From Steromphala cineraria (Eukaryota; Mollusca; Gastropoda; Trochida; Trochidae), in assembly GCA_916613615.1 (NCBI GenBank), contig OU744724.1, positions 26,894,171 to 26,958,170 on the forward strand: a stretch of 64,000 nt of DNA, read 5' to 3'. Of this stretch, positions 50,203 through 61,509 are shown one piece after another (within the stretch, counting starts at the first letter, position 1; each line of letters opens with the position of its first letter). Below the pieces are notes generated by a model. The model did not search any database. It was not told the DNA's origin and saw nothing but the letters and a program-made list of their open reading frames with translations. The position numbers were made by a program, and so were the translations under genes.

Positions 50203-50386
50203 CATTCTCTTCTCACAGAGGCAGATCAAGTCATGAAAAATCATCATATTTTGGCTACTGTATAATGGCAAATGTTATGAAATTTCCCCCCCAGGGGATA
50301 CTACCCGAACCCGAGGATTTGGTCTTATTAGAACAAAGGTTGTATCCACATTTTATGACTTGATCTGCCTCTGTGGGTAGAGAATG
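50203..50386. mobile_element. 184-bp MITE, uninterrupted copy
   Basis: Inverted ends: CATTCTCTTCTCACAGAGGC, then AGATCAAGTCATGA, matched by ATGACTTGATCTGCCTCTGT and GGGTAGAGAATG, about 33 bp each. Non-coding. Same family as 27711-28044 and 36643-38047. Confidence 0.75.
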
Positions 50387-50670
50387 GGGTGATATGTAGA
50401 TCATTCGAACTTCAGGCCTTGGTTGACTGGGGATGCATGACTATTTGAGATACGGGCAATGCGATCCTTAGTTGATATTTTATGAGTGCTTCAATATTGA
50501 GAAATACACCACGACATGTAAGCAGACTCAATTTGCAATTCTATGCTAACACACCAAATCAATGTTCAAGTTTTTACTTTATCTTCAATTTGGCGAGAAT
50601 CGAATCTGGCAAATGAAAATAGACTTGATAAACAGACGTATCAAAATCGGGATATTTTTCCAGAATTGTA

Positions 50671-51574
50671 AAAACGGGATATAATAGACTGTGCTCTTAG
50701 CCTTTCGTCGTGTGTAGCTCGTTTTTTTAAATAAATTCTCATACATAGTTACATACGTTGGCAGAACAATATGTCAGTGGAAATGTTCATGTGCATGTGT
50801 CTTAATAAGTTCGCAATTTGGATGGATACTTCAACCAGTAAAACAAAAAAAAAAGCTTCAACATGCCTTTTCCTGCATTTTAGTATGGAAATGTGATATT
50901 TGTAAATTTGTTTTTGACTTTGAGAAAAGGTGTGGCGATAATCTTTTAGAACACATGATAGTCAAAATCACAGGGATTCGAGTCTCGGATTGGACCCCAT
51001 AATAACTTATCAAATGCCAAAACCCGGACTTTTGTTGGCAACGGTTGGAAAACGATTTGAAATGAGCACACGGGCGCACGTTGAAATTTACCTGTTTTAT
51101 CAATACTGTTTAGGAAACTACACTATTTATTAATAATCGGTTATATATATATATAGTTATACATCTAGTGATATTAAAACATAAAACGATTTTTTAAATC
51201 ACGTTTGTCATTCAGTCCTCAAATTAAGAACCTGTTAATAAAATACTGTTTCGTATGAGTTTGTTCATTGAATTTGATGTCCATTTCTGCGTTGCTGTGA
51301 CAACGCACGTGCATCCCGTGCAAATTGCTTTGCAGGTTTGCTTAATCTCGCATTGACATGGGCTATATCATGTCTCTAAATATGTGGCAAATATGCGTAT
51401 TTTTGGAGATTTTTTATAGATGTGATGCATCACTAGACCTTGTTGTAAAAACATAGTTATTTCAACACATGTAGTAGTTGAACTTATTCGTTGAGTAATA
51501 TAAAAATGCACTCCAAAACCCATGTCTTTAACCATGAGTACCTTTCGTAACGATTTAACGTATGACTTACAACG
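50671..51574. other. Non-coding stretch beyond the duplication
   Basis: AT-rich sequence with no convincing reading frame, splice signals or repeat structure on either strand. Confidence 0.4.
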
Positions 51575-51582
51575 GTACTGAT

Positions 51583-52084
51583 TATAGGGCTGTCTATTGC
51601 CCTGATTTTTGTATTGCGATATATTGCAATAGATTAGCACTGTATTGGGATATGTATTGCACTAGTTCTTAAAGCAAAAGTAAACACATTTAATTTCGAA
51701 AACCAGAAAAAAGATCATATGACTTGTCATTTATCATCATTTATACCTGAATTATATTTTCTTTGTCGATTAAGTAAAGATAACCGATTATTAATTACAT
51801 TTAATTGATAAGGACTACTGGCTGTGCTTGATGTTGATGACAAGTCCTGCTCCATGTTTGCTTGGTTTGATTTGTTTTAATAATGGGAACATTTATCTGA
51901 TTCTCTTTATATATTTTGGTATCCCTAATGATAGTTTGAGGTCTAATTGTGACTTCTTTTGGATACTGAACGTGCATCTTAACTTCTTATCAATATATTG
52001 GTTATTTGAAATTGTATTGGGATACGTATTGTTGTGTTCCCGCATCCCAATATACCGATACAACAATAATATTGCACAGCCTTA
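51583..52084. mobile_element. Non-autonomous hAT-like element
   Basis: Ends TATAGGGCTGTCTATTGC and, inverted, TAAGGCTGTGCAATAT, followed inside by GTATTG/CGATA-rich subterminal sequence. It is flanked by an 8-bp duplication GTACTGAT (51575-51582) and GTACTGAA (52085-52092). TAGGGCTGT-type ends and 8-bp targets are characteristic of hAT elements. No transposase. Confidence 0.7.
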
Positions 52085-52182
52085 GTACTGAATACATACC
52101 GTAAAAGTAACTGAGGAGTTACCTACCAAGCCTCCATTTTAACATATTAGCAATTTAAATCAAATCTGCATATGGATCAAAC

Positions 52183-52752
52183 ATGTCATTTTATACATTA
52201 ATTCATACTACACTGTCCTACCATGTACTATGGCAACTTGCATACAAATACCCTGAATATAAACATAACTTCCAATTCTGTGTCAAAATTTCATCAAGAG
52301 GTAAAATTTCAAAAGAATGCACTCTTTGTAATAATAACACTTTTGATTATGATTTTCACATACTCCTCTACTGTGAAAAATTATTACAACAAAGAAACGA
52401 TTTCTTTACTTTTCTACTAGACAACTTTGACGTTGAAACTTATGTCATTTTTGAAATGCAAGAAGAAGTAGACATGCTTTCATTTCTCTTCGGAGCAAAA
52501 AAACAATTTTATTATTCATTGAAAGATTCCTCACTGTATGAAAGTATACTTTTACGTTTTTCACTATATGTTTATGAGCTTAGACCATATCTCCTTAACT
52601 GTTACACTGAATGAATACTTTGTAACTTTGTAACTTTTAAATTCCCTACTATGTAAATATTGTACATATCAATTTATAATGTAATTGTATTCTGATTTTG
52701 TAATATTCGGTTTTTACTGGAGGAAATAAAGAATCTCTCTCTCTCTCTCTAT
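52183..52752 (+). mobile_element. 5'-truncated LINE 3' end with CT tail
   Basis: The frame 52183-52614 gives a C-terminal ORF2 knuckle: ECTLCNNNT...FHILLYCEKL (C-x2-C...H-x4-C). It is followed by a short 3' UTR, GAAATAAAGAATCTCTCTCTC and a (CT)n tail, the usual end of a target-primed LINE insertion. The 5' limit is uncertain. Confidence 0.7.
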
Positions 52753-52963
52753 CAGTGCGCAAACGCTAAACTTGGCCTTTGGTAACAGTCACAGAAATCC
52801 CCCTTAATACCCCCATTTCACTGAGCTACGACTTTGAAAAGTGTTCAAGACTCTTCCTGACTATTCCCGACTTTTCCACTACGACTTTGTTGGCATGAGT
52901 CGGGAGCAAATAGAGGTCAAATTATGAAATTTGATATTTCTACGAGTTACTAACGACACTCTT

Positions 52964-53410
52964 GTTTAAGTGTAAAAAAGTTTAGAATATGTTTAGCAAG
53001 ATTTCGTTGTTCATCCCATGATTTAGAAATCGAACAAGGTAGATATACCAACACCAAAAGAGAATTAAGACTATGTAAGCTCTGTAACCTAAATGTAATT
53101 GAAAATGAATACCACTTTCTTCTTATATGCCCCATGTATAATAGCATTCGCTCTAAATACATTAATGAATTTTATTATGTCCATCCAAACGAGTCAAAAT
53201 TATCATCCTTGTTAAATAGTAAAAATCGTTTTGTTATTCAAAACCTGTCTATGTTTATTTATTATGCAATGTTGTATCGCAAAAATGTACTACCAAACTA
53301 AATGCTATGTATTGTCTTTATATATCAAATGAATGTGTAAATACGCTAATATGTATATACTGAATGTACTATAGGCCTGAGGCCTTTTAAGTACCGAATA
53401 AAGATTGATT
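52964..53410 (+). mobile_element. LINE 3' fragment nested in the outer element
   Basis: Frame without ATG, about 52973-53301: FRICLARFRCSSHDLEIEQG, then CKLC...EYHFLLICPMY (C-x2-C...H-x4-C), ending at TAA 53299-53301. The tail is AATAAAGATTGATTG. Flanked by a 9-bp target duplication GACACTCTT (52955-52963, 53411-53419). Too short and start-less to appear as an ordinary ORF. Confidence 0.85.
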
Positions 53411-55019
53411 GACACTCTTAAGAGTTACCTACGACATACACGACTGACATACGACACAATGAAGAGGAACTCCCGACAGACCTACGAGGCACCCCCGACA
53501 ATAAACTGAGGAACTTACGACTCATCCAAACTCAGATACGACTCAATACGACTGAGACCGACTCGTTCACGACTCATTGCCGAGTCTTTCACGACACCAA
53601 GTCACCACCACGACTCTGACAAAGACTCATTTCCGACTATCTAACGACTCACTGTCGACCCACTCACGACCTGAACGACTTATTTACGACTCGTTCACGA
53701 CAATGAAGACTCCTCACGACACAGAAACATCTCACGTACGAGTCACAGACGATCCACGTACGATAAAATCGGCAATTTTAGACCGGAATCGGGCATATAA
53801 AAGGCCAACAACCGCCGACTTTTTTGTTATGATTAGTCAGGAACGGGTCGTCACTGAACGTCTTTGAATATTGGTTAGTCGTACATGTGTTTGCACTACA
53901 CTGCAAAAATGGTGTTTTGACTTTAAACATGTTCCGTACGTGTTTTACTCAAAACATGTTTTGAGAAGTGTTTATATGCCAAACACATGAATTTGTATGT
54001 GTTGTAACTCAAAACATGTTGCGATTTTAAACATGTTGCATTATGGTAACCAAATGGCCTTTTTAACTCTAAACATGTTGTAACTCGCAACATGTTTTGA
54101 AATGTGTTTATATGCTAAACACATGAATTTGTATGTGTTGTAACTCAGAACATGTTGCGACTCGCAACATGTTTTGAAATGTGTTTATATGTTAAACACA
54201 TAAATTTGTATGTGTTGTAACTCAAAAAATGTTTCGATTTTAAAGACATTGCGTAATGATATCGTGATTATAACACATGATTCCGAACTCATTTAAGTAG
54301 AGTCATGACATTATACATGTGGAACATATACATGTTTCTGTCACGGTTAGTTCAAGTAGATTGTACTTTTGTACTATTGCCATTGTCATTTTACAACTGA
54401 TTTCACTTATTTATTTCAGAATTAATTTTTAAAATGTTTTAAGAAAATAATCTGTTTATTTTGGCAAGCAACGATTACTCAATATAAAGATCAAGAGTAT
54501 TGACAGAATTTGAATTGGAAAGCATCTTTACAAAAGGAAAACAAACTTCTTATCCATTAAACACATGCTGTCAAAAATATACTTACAAAATAGGGGTGGG
54601 GGAGTGATATTGTGCACTCTAATAAAGCTTAATGATCTCATTATATCATTTTGATTCATGGCAAAAGTAGAGTTTAAACATTTTTATTTTATTTTATTTT
54701 ATTATTCTTAAAAATATTATGACAGTGTTATTTCAAATATGTACGCTAACAATTACAGGTAAGTTGCATAATATTGCATCCCAGGATTTACACTGCAAAA
54801 AAATAAGAATAAACATGTTCTATTCGTGTTTTAAAACTCAAAAGATGTATTGAAATGTGTTTATATGTGAACGGGAACGTGTACGTGTTGCAACCCACAA
54901 CACATTCAATCGTGCAATTAGAGTTACGGGCCCTTGTCCCGAAAGCGCGGGAAAACTCCTTCGTTCTCTTTGTTTCATGATCTGATATAAAAGCGCCCTG
55001 TTTCCTTGAATTTGAGTCT

Positions 55020-56894
55020 TCAAAGTCAGTAAGAAGAATATTTACGACAGGACACTAGTGTATAACATCGACGACAGAAGTAAGACCCATTTAGCAACAT
55101 ATTTGAAGGTAAGAACCCGTTGAATATGACATATTTTAGCAATTGAACAACTGTGATAGTCATTACCAGCTATAAGAGTTCTGAAATTATCTTCCCTTAG
55201 CTTAGTTTAGTGTGACGTTCGGCTGACCTGTGCTATAGACACCGCATGAGGTTTGACCTTGTTGCGTCCTTGAAACTAAGTAATCCCACATGGCTATCAC
55301 TATTTATCAGGTCAAGCTGAGCTACTGATTTCGGTCAGTGGAAATTTTTGCCCTGGTCCATAACCAGGATCCCTCAATACTGTCTACCTCCTCAATTAGC
55401 AAGTCTAGAGTTTACAATTATACAACTTAAATATGAAGAAAAAATCTAGAAAAACCGTTCAATTATTTAAAGAAATATTTCATATATATGATACGTCGAC
55501 GAGGGTGGTTACTTCTTCGACCGTGCCAGTAACAGAACAGTTATTTTAAAATGTAGAAAATTAAAGATGATCAAAAGATAGATGACAACATTGAACGCAT
55601 CTTGTCTGATGGCTTAAAAATCGCAAACCTTTATCAATAGTATCATTTACAAGAAAGTCTAATTCTAAAAGGTAACCTACGTTGTATAATGACCATAGGG
55701 AGGTTTGAACTCTTAGCTTGACTGAAAACCCGACATTTATATGCGCGTCAGTCAGTAAAACGTAATGCTGAAAACTTTTACGCTATATTATAAGTTTCTT
55801 TGTAAAAATGACGTGTTTTTGTTGTGAATCGATGTTTACTTTTGAAACTTTCATGTTCATATCAAGGCAAATCAATGTAGGATGAATGTCACGAAATTGC
55901 TCCTTAATCACATCTTTTATTGATAGAGATAATAAAATTTTGATCCGCCCTTTACAAATTTTAGTAAAGAATTAATCTTAATAGCAAATATTAAATCAGT
56001 AATGCTTTAGCAACTAAGTTATACACCTGGGAACACTTTGGCTAGGAAGGGAATCATTTCAAGCTTATATTACAATGCAAACATAATTAAAGACCTCCCA
56101 CTGTTACGAATTACCACCATTTATGCAGATACTCGTGATCAGCCAAGCATGTCACAGAATTCCTCAGTTTTTCGCTATTTTGAAACGTTGCAGGAACAAT
56201 AGGTAATTGTGTTAAAGTAAATTTGAATACATTTCTGTAAAGAAGAGAATTTCGTCTCTTTAACGCGAACCTTGAATCTTGGAACACATAACTAGAAATA
56301 ATTTAATTCGCCTATGAAAGCTACTCTGTTCGGCAAGATCTGATCATCATATACATGTTTGTAAGGGCCGACATGTATTTGGAAATGCAATTTTTTAAAA
56401 CGACCAGGAACAAACACATATTAATTTATAACGAAATGAAAAATATAATCCTAAAGAGGATCCATCAATCTTTCTACTTTGAACCTTGAATTTTGGGTAG
56501 CTGCAAGAGTTATTTAGCCTAAAGATCAACTCCAATCTACAAACTTATTTCTCTATCGAGAGAGTTTCTCGCGCATGCGGGGGATAGTATAATATCTGGT
56601 AATGTTGTTTACACGTTAACATAACTACTATGTTATTCCATTTTGTAACATGTTCAACTCATTGTTTTCGTCAACAAATAGTATTGTACTCCATAATCAT
56701 GCAAAATATATTTGTCTAGCTCAAAAGAAACCTGCATCATGCATCAAAATTAGTATGTCCTCCGTCTGTACATTATATATTATGGAGCTTCGGCAGTTCT
56801 ATGGTTCATCAATTAACTCTCTCTCCCTCTCCCTCTCCCTCTCTCTCTCTCTCCCTCTCCTCTCTTTCTCTCTCTCCCTCCCCTCTCTCTCTCC

Positions 56895-56931
<37 letters not shown>

Positions 56932-57890
56932 TCTCCCTCTCTCTCTCTTTTCCTCTTCCTCTCTCTCTCTCTCTCTCATGAATCCTGATTTATACATTTT
57001 ATCATTGTTTATCGTTGACAAATAAAACGAGAGAATGAGTTGTTACTTGAAGTTTAAAAGTGTCTGTTTTATTTGAATCATTTGTTGAATAGCATAACAA
57101 ATATAAGCTTGTTTAATTCTTATGATATTTATTTTCTTTTATATAGGACGATCAAGTCATGTGATACCATTGAGTCTTTTCGCTCGGAAACTGCTCAAAG
57201 AAACAGAGGTCAAATAGGTTCTCAGAAAAAGGTAAGATAATTTGCCAAACAATTTTGTCTATAAAAATTGGATGTAATAGCCATGTATTTCATGATGTAT
57301 AGTATAACAACTGTTTTTAGTTTAAGGCTGCAAGCAACATCTTAAATCTCTTTCACTAAGCCATCTTTTTTATTAAACAATGGTTGCTTATTTACTGAAT
57401 ATGAATGTATGTAATAGAAACATAGTTAGGGACCTTTCTTTCACTTGCATTAAATCTCTCTGTCTTTTTATAAGTAACTGAAGCATTTTGAATTTGTTCT
57501 TGATAGGGTCAGGACATCTCATCCCTGAAAAAGAAGCTCCCAGACAGCTGGTGGTGACCAAAAGAGAAGTTGTTAGAAGCTGCTGTGATGTTCATAAAGC
57601 ATACAGATGGCATTGTCAACTATAGGGTGAAGAAGATTGCCCTGTCAAGAAGTTTTTCCTTGATTTTATGGGATCTAATTTAGCCAAAACATTTGCATTT
57701 GCAGTTGTGGGCTTCCTTTAAAGATATATATCAGCCCTTATTAATGAATTAATGGGTGTTAGCTGACATAAATTATTCACTGTTACGTGTCTTTATTTTC
57801 TCCATGTGTGATTATTTTTTTTTAAATGGACTATGTTACGGAATGTCTTGTTTTTTATAAAAGCAATAAACTTTTGTTTTACTTTAGAAC
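55020..57890 (+). other. Possible spliced transcription unit inside the inner element
   Basis: TATAAAA at 54986-54992 in a GC-richer context, then a candidate exon ending TTTGAAG|GTAAGA (55108), exon 57147-57231 (ATATAG| to AAAAAG|GTAAGA) and exon 57507 to a poly(A) signal (AATAAA 57865-57870). Exons 2+3 share a frame: SFRSETAQRNRGQIG, GQDISSLKKKLPDSWW, then TGA, then the same frame continues PKEKLLEAAVMFIKHTDG to a TAG. No initiating ATG joins it. It could be a captured, decayed host gene end or a non-coding transcript of the element. Confidence 0.3.
56818..56979 (+). repeat. (CT)n microsatellite
   Basis: About 160 bp of CTCTCT interspersed with CCCT and TTTCT. The Ser/Leu-rich and Arg/Glu-rich frames in it are artefacts of the repeat. 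Confidence 0.95.
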
Positions 57891-57942
57891 TGCCTTCATC
57901 TTTTCTTGTGCGTTATAAAATATATATATTCCAGCATGTTAA

Positions 57943-58060
57943 AGGGCAGTAGCACGCGTTTTTAAAATTGTATAATTTTACTAATAGTTTTACGTTAATG
58001 CAAAATGAACCATTTATTTTCATTTTCCTGACATCATCCTAAACACGTACTACTGCCCCT
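57943..58060. mobile_element. TTAA-flanked MITE, family A, short copy
   Basis: 118 bp with ends AGGGCAGTAGCACGCGTTTT and, inverted, AGGGGCAGTAGTACGTGTTT, flanked by TTAA (57939-57942, 58061-58064). Same ends as the 345-bp copies but with most of the interior deleted. Confidence 0.85.
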
Positions 58061-59029
58061 TTAAAGCATAATGATGCATGCCATGTATGCTCACTTGGCA
58101 TTGTATTTTGGTGGCCTTCTTTGTACATTTTTCTATGGATTTGCGCGATATTTACTGGACAAAATAATTGTTTACCTAAAAGCCTTTAATGCATTAACTA
58201 CAAGTGCTAAAAGAGGCGTTTACAACAACATATTCAAACTCTAAACATATTTCACAACATATTTACAATAAAACACTTTCCACAACACGTTTTAGATTAA
58301 AACACTTTCCACAACACATTTCAGATTAAAACACTTTCCACAACACGTTTTAGATTAAAACACTTTCCACAACACATTTCAAATTAAAACACTTTCCACA
58401 ACACGTTTTAGATTAAAACACTTTCCACAACATGTTCTAAATCAGAACATGTTTTGATATTAAACACTTTAATTTATGTGTTTAGGATTTAAACATGTTT
58501 AGATAATTTATGTGTTTAAAAAACAGGACAAGCTATGTGTTTTGCTTTGTGTTTAATATTAAAACACCATTTTTGCAGTGTAGTTGGAAGTGAGTCGGCA
58601 TGTAAATTAGGGAAAGAACCATTCCCGACTTACACCCGACAACCACGTTTCAATCCAACTATGTACGACTTATTCACGATTCAATATGATTCCATACGAC
58701 TCAATAAGACTCAGATACGAGCAACATACGACTCAATACGACGTCAATGGAATTTCTGGAATTTCCGGTTGAAAAGTACGAACCTCGCCGGACTTAAAAA
58801 GTCGGGAGTGGGTTTTTGAACATGTTCAAAAACCCACTCCCGACAAAATTTGACCTCCCGACTCTCCCAGACTCATACAGACCCATACAGACTCAACTAC
58901 GCTCAGAGGCGACTAAAGAGGACTCAGAGACGCTTAATTGCGAGTCAATGACGACATTTGGCCTATTTTCAGTCGGCAACGGCTCGTAGCTCAGTGAAAT
59001 GGGGGTATAAGCCATGACATTAAATTTTG

Positions 59030-59750
59030 TGTGATTTTGGACACGATGATACACATCCTTTGTCTTCATTCTTAAAGTCTGCCAAAGACTCAGAATCTAC
59101 TCAGTGGAATATCTGCTGCTATTGGCACTGTACACGTATTCGTAGCCAGATGTGTGTAGACTGTATTATGTTTATTGTAATATATGTCATGGCAAAATTT
59201 AGATACTTGGGATGTCTACTGAAGGCTGTCTTATCTTCACGTTTTCCCCCGACATTATAACAGCATGTTGTGAAATCAGGATGCACATCACATAAGATAA
59301 ATGTTGTCTCATCTGATATGACCTCAGTGGTTGTATTTTGGGATCACTTCCACCTGCCTCCTTAGTCTTTCATCTGAAGATGGTACACCTTCAAAATCAG
59401 ATTCTTCACAATTGGAATCGCCATCTTCACCTGTGCAATCATTCAACTCCACACCTGCAGTTTGTTCATGCATATGTGTCGACATATTGATTAAAGTATT
59501 TCCTCAAGATGATGCTCGAATTCCGTTTCTCATAATAATGCAGTATGGTCAAACTTTCTCTGATGACGTCAATGTCACTTAGAGTACCTGAATTGTCAAT
59601 ACAAATTCCGAGACGACTCAGCTGATCCAAAGTTTGCCGCTTCAGTCCACCTCTCCACAGCTGTATTGATCCTACAGTTTGAATGAATGAACCTGTAGAT
59701 CTGGGAACTCTGGGCATACAAAAGGGCAGCTACTGATTGGCCAATAATTG
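59030..59750 (-). pseudogene. Decayed minus-strand ORF region, possibly transposon-derived
   Basis: The minus-strand frame 59717-59466 reads RSTGSFIQTVGSIQLWRGGL, then LDQLSRLGICIDNSGTLS. Coding-like stretches continue in other frames toward 59030 (TGEDGDSNCEESDFEG; ETTFILCDVHPDFTTCC; GGKREDKTAFSRHPKYLNF). The shifts suggest a decayed or intron-containing gene. The style resembles poorly described proteins found in invertebrate DNA transposons, but I cannot name a family. Confidence 0.35.
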
Positions 59751-60240
59751 GACGCAAATTGATTTATTGTTTTCCTCCTGTTAAGAAATCTTCCTGTCTT
59801 TGTTAGTGATTACAGCTCTGAGAACATTTTCTAAGAGAGAATTATTTTCCATGTTTCCAGAAACTTATCCCACAAGAAATTTTTCAATACTACCCAACTG
59901 GCATCTTGACACAAAGGACCATAGAAACTCTTTTCTTATTATATTCATTAGTTGTACTGATACTACAGTTTGTATAGTCCTGTAGATCTGGGAGCTCGGG
60001 AATGGAAAAGGGCAGCTACTGATAAGCCAATAACTGGACGCCATTTGATTAACATTTTCTTTCTTCTTGTTAAGGAATCGTCATGTATATTGCAGGTGAA
60101 TTCAGCTCTGGGAACACATGTTAAGAAAGGAGAATTCTCTTTCATGTTTCCAGCAACTTATCATATGAGAAATGTCCATATACTTAACTCGCATATTGAC
60201 ACAAATGACATTTGAAGCTCTTTTCTAATTACATCCAGTA
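59690..60240. repeat. Two tandem copies of a ~280-bp segment
   Basis: CCTGTAGATCTGGGA starts both copies (about 59692 and 59980). They share AAAAGGGCAGCTACTGAT, CCAATAA.TGGACGC, CAGCTCTG.GAACA, CATGTTTCCAG.AACTTATC and TTGACACAAA. On the minus strand this would duplicate an exon-like piece (ARAPRSTG / PRVPRSTG). Similarity is clearly below identity, so it is not recent. Confidence 0.65.
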
Positions 60241-61144
60241 CAACCTTAAGGAACTGTTTTTAGATCTTCCAGTGGCATGAAACATCTTCAGTATAGCTGT
60301 TCCATATTGGCATTTTGGCGTTTAACTTGTTGAACTACATTTCAAAGAAATTAGTCTAATTACTTATAAACTGATTGACAGAAAACGATGATATCGTATC
60401 CTCAACATTACCAATCTTACACATATTGCATTATCTGGCATCTATAGCTGTCCAGTTTCAATATGGAGCCGAAGAGAAGAACGCCTGAAGTCACGTTTAG
60501 TAAGTTGTGTTTGTACATTTCACGTTGGGGTGCATAAAAGGTGTGTTCTTTTTTCACAACACTAAAGAGCTGCCCGTAAAAATTATATCACGTGTGATAT
60601 TTACGCTTTTGATTTTTGAAGCTGTAGAGATTGTTTTAAAACAATCAGTATAAATAGTATTATAAATCAAATGAAATTATTTGGTCAGGTTCATTTTAAT
60701 TAAGGAGTTCAAAAGTTTATACACGGGATCCTCAAATTCGATCTTGGTGAATAAATAGGCCGCATTGTAGCTCAAAGAAGGTAGATTGATATAAACCTTA
60801 ACGCTTACCTAATGACAACACATTTTCATTGCAAGACGGTAGGAAATACAAAACAAATATCTTTAGATTGATTTACTTAAGACTGGTGTTGCTCTGTCAT
60901 GTAGCATAAGATTTTTCTTCTATGTGTCAATACAGTTACCAAATTCTGAACATTTGCAAAGCATTTAGTGCGACATGTTGAATGAGGTCTGTTTTGATAA
61001 GGGCAATAAACGCCAGAAGTAAGATAGCAGACTAAGGCTATTGTAATGCACCTAGAACCAGAAACAAACATTGCCCCTTTAATGAACAAAATAGACAAAT
61101 AGATTCACATGCTTTATTGCTGAAAACACAGCTGTGGCATTCTG
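60241..61144. other. Non-coding stretch 3' of the minus-strand exon
   Basis: No convincing frame, element ends or repeats. It would lie downstream of the minus-strand gene ending at 61153. Confidence 0.35.
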
Positions 61145-61150
61145 TTTATT
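61145..61150 (-). terminator. Polyadenylation signal of the minus-strand gene
   Basis: AATAAA on the minus strand (TAAAGAATAAACAG), starting 2 bp after the stop codon at 61153-61155. It matches the very short 3' spacing seen in genes 1, 2, 5 and 6. Confidence 0.5.
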
Positions 61151-61152
61151 CT

Positions 61153-61335
61153 TTAGATTGCTGCTTGCTGTTGTTGACCGTTATTTGGGATATCTGGCGG
61201 GTCGGGTCCAAGAGGGATAGAACCGCTTATAACGTCAGGGAACTTGCAGTTTAGACCAAGCCACACCAGGCCAAGTGGGTGACACCCGGTGTCCGGGTTG
61301 CAGACAATATTAGTACAATTCAATAAATAGTCTGT
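61153..61335 (-). CDS. Terminal coding exon of an unidentified minus-strand gene
   Basis: On the minus strand, TTTCAG at 61341-61336 is followed by an open 60-codon frame to TAA (61155-61153). The peptide begins TDYLLNCTNIVCNPDTGCHP, has a hydrophobic LGLVWLGLNC, and ends in a proline-rich stretch (GPDPPDIPNNG) and QQQQAAI. Four Cys in the first 40 residues and NCT (a glycosylation motif) suggest a secreted or extracellular domain. There is no ATG in the exon, so earlier exons must lie at higher coordinates or beyond the window; I could not find them. Codon use is even and GC is higher than the surroundings. Family unknown. Confidence 0.55.
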   Translation of the reverse strand, partial: TDYLLNCTNIVCNPDTGCHPLGLVWLGLNCKFPDVISGSIPLGPDPPDIPNNGQQQQAAI

Positions 61336-61509
61336 CTGAAATAAACAGAAATAGCAAGTACTTAGTGTTTCAGTTATGAAATATTTTTTGAATTGTACTG
61401 GACAATCTAATTTAGCAATATAACAGTTATTACGTTAAGTATCTACATCAACATATCATTGTTCATCATCTCATAGCGATTATTGTTATTGTCGAGAGTA
61501 AATAATTAA

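Larger units (their letters stand above)
39031..50670 (+). repeat. Segmental duplication, copy 2 (contains gene 6)
   Basis: Partner of 26711-38310. It differs by element-sized indels: a LINE and foldback block at 39131-39790, an exon 2 insertion at 41643-42172, a 5-kb nested LINE in intron 4, and absence of the elements at 26940, 29015, 29912, 32989 and 36777 of the other copy. Confidence 0.88.
53895..58584. mobile_element. Inner 4.7-kb TIR element
   Basis: Ends ACTACACTGCAAAAATGGTG and its inverse (CACCATTTTTGCAGTGTAGT). Next to each end are arrays of AACATGTT / AACACATTT words: about 60-bp units at 53930-54260 (GTGTTGTAACTCAAAACATG) and about 35-bp units at 58255-58440 (AAAACACTTTCCACAACACG). 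The centre contains a promoter-like and spliced-looking unit (55020-57890), a (CT)n tract and a short TTAA MITE. The target duplication could not be resolved. Confidence 0.7.
52808..59007. mobile_element. Outer TIR element, opened by two later insertions
   Basis: Ends TACCCCCATTTCACTGAGCT and its inverse (CAGTGAAATGGGGGTA at 58992-59007), flanked by TAA (52805-52807, 59008-59010). Inside both ends are arrays of CGACTC/ACGACT motifs (52850-53870 and 58590-58980), typical subterminal repeats. Without the nested 447-bp LINE (52964-53410) and 4.69-kb element (53895-58584) it would be about 1.06 kb. A TAA target fits PIF/Harbinger-type elements. No transposase seen. Confidence 0.8.

Noticed and set aside
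56809..57021. Arg/Glu-rich and Ser/Leu-rich ORFs
   Set aside because: Translation of a (CT)n microsatellite.
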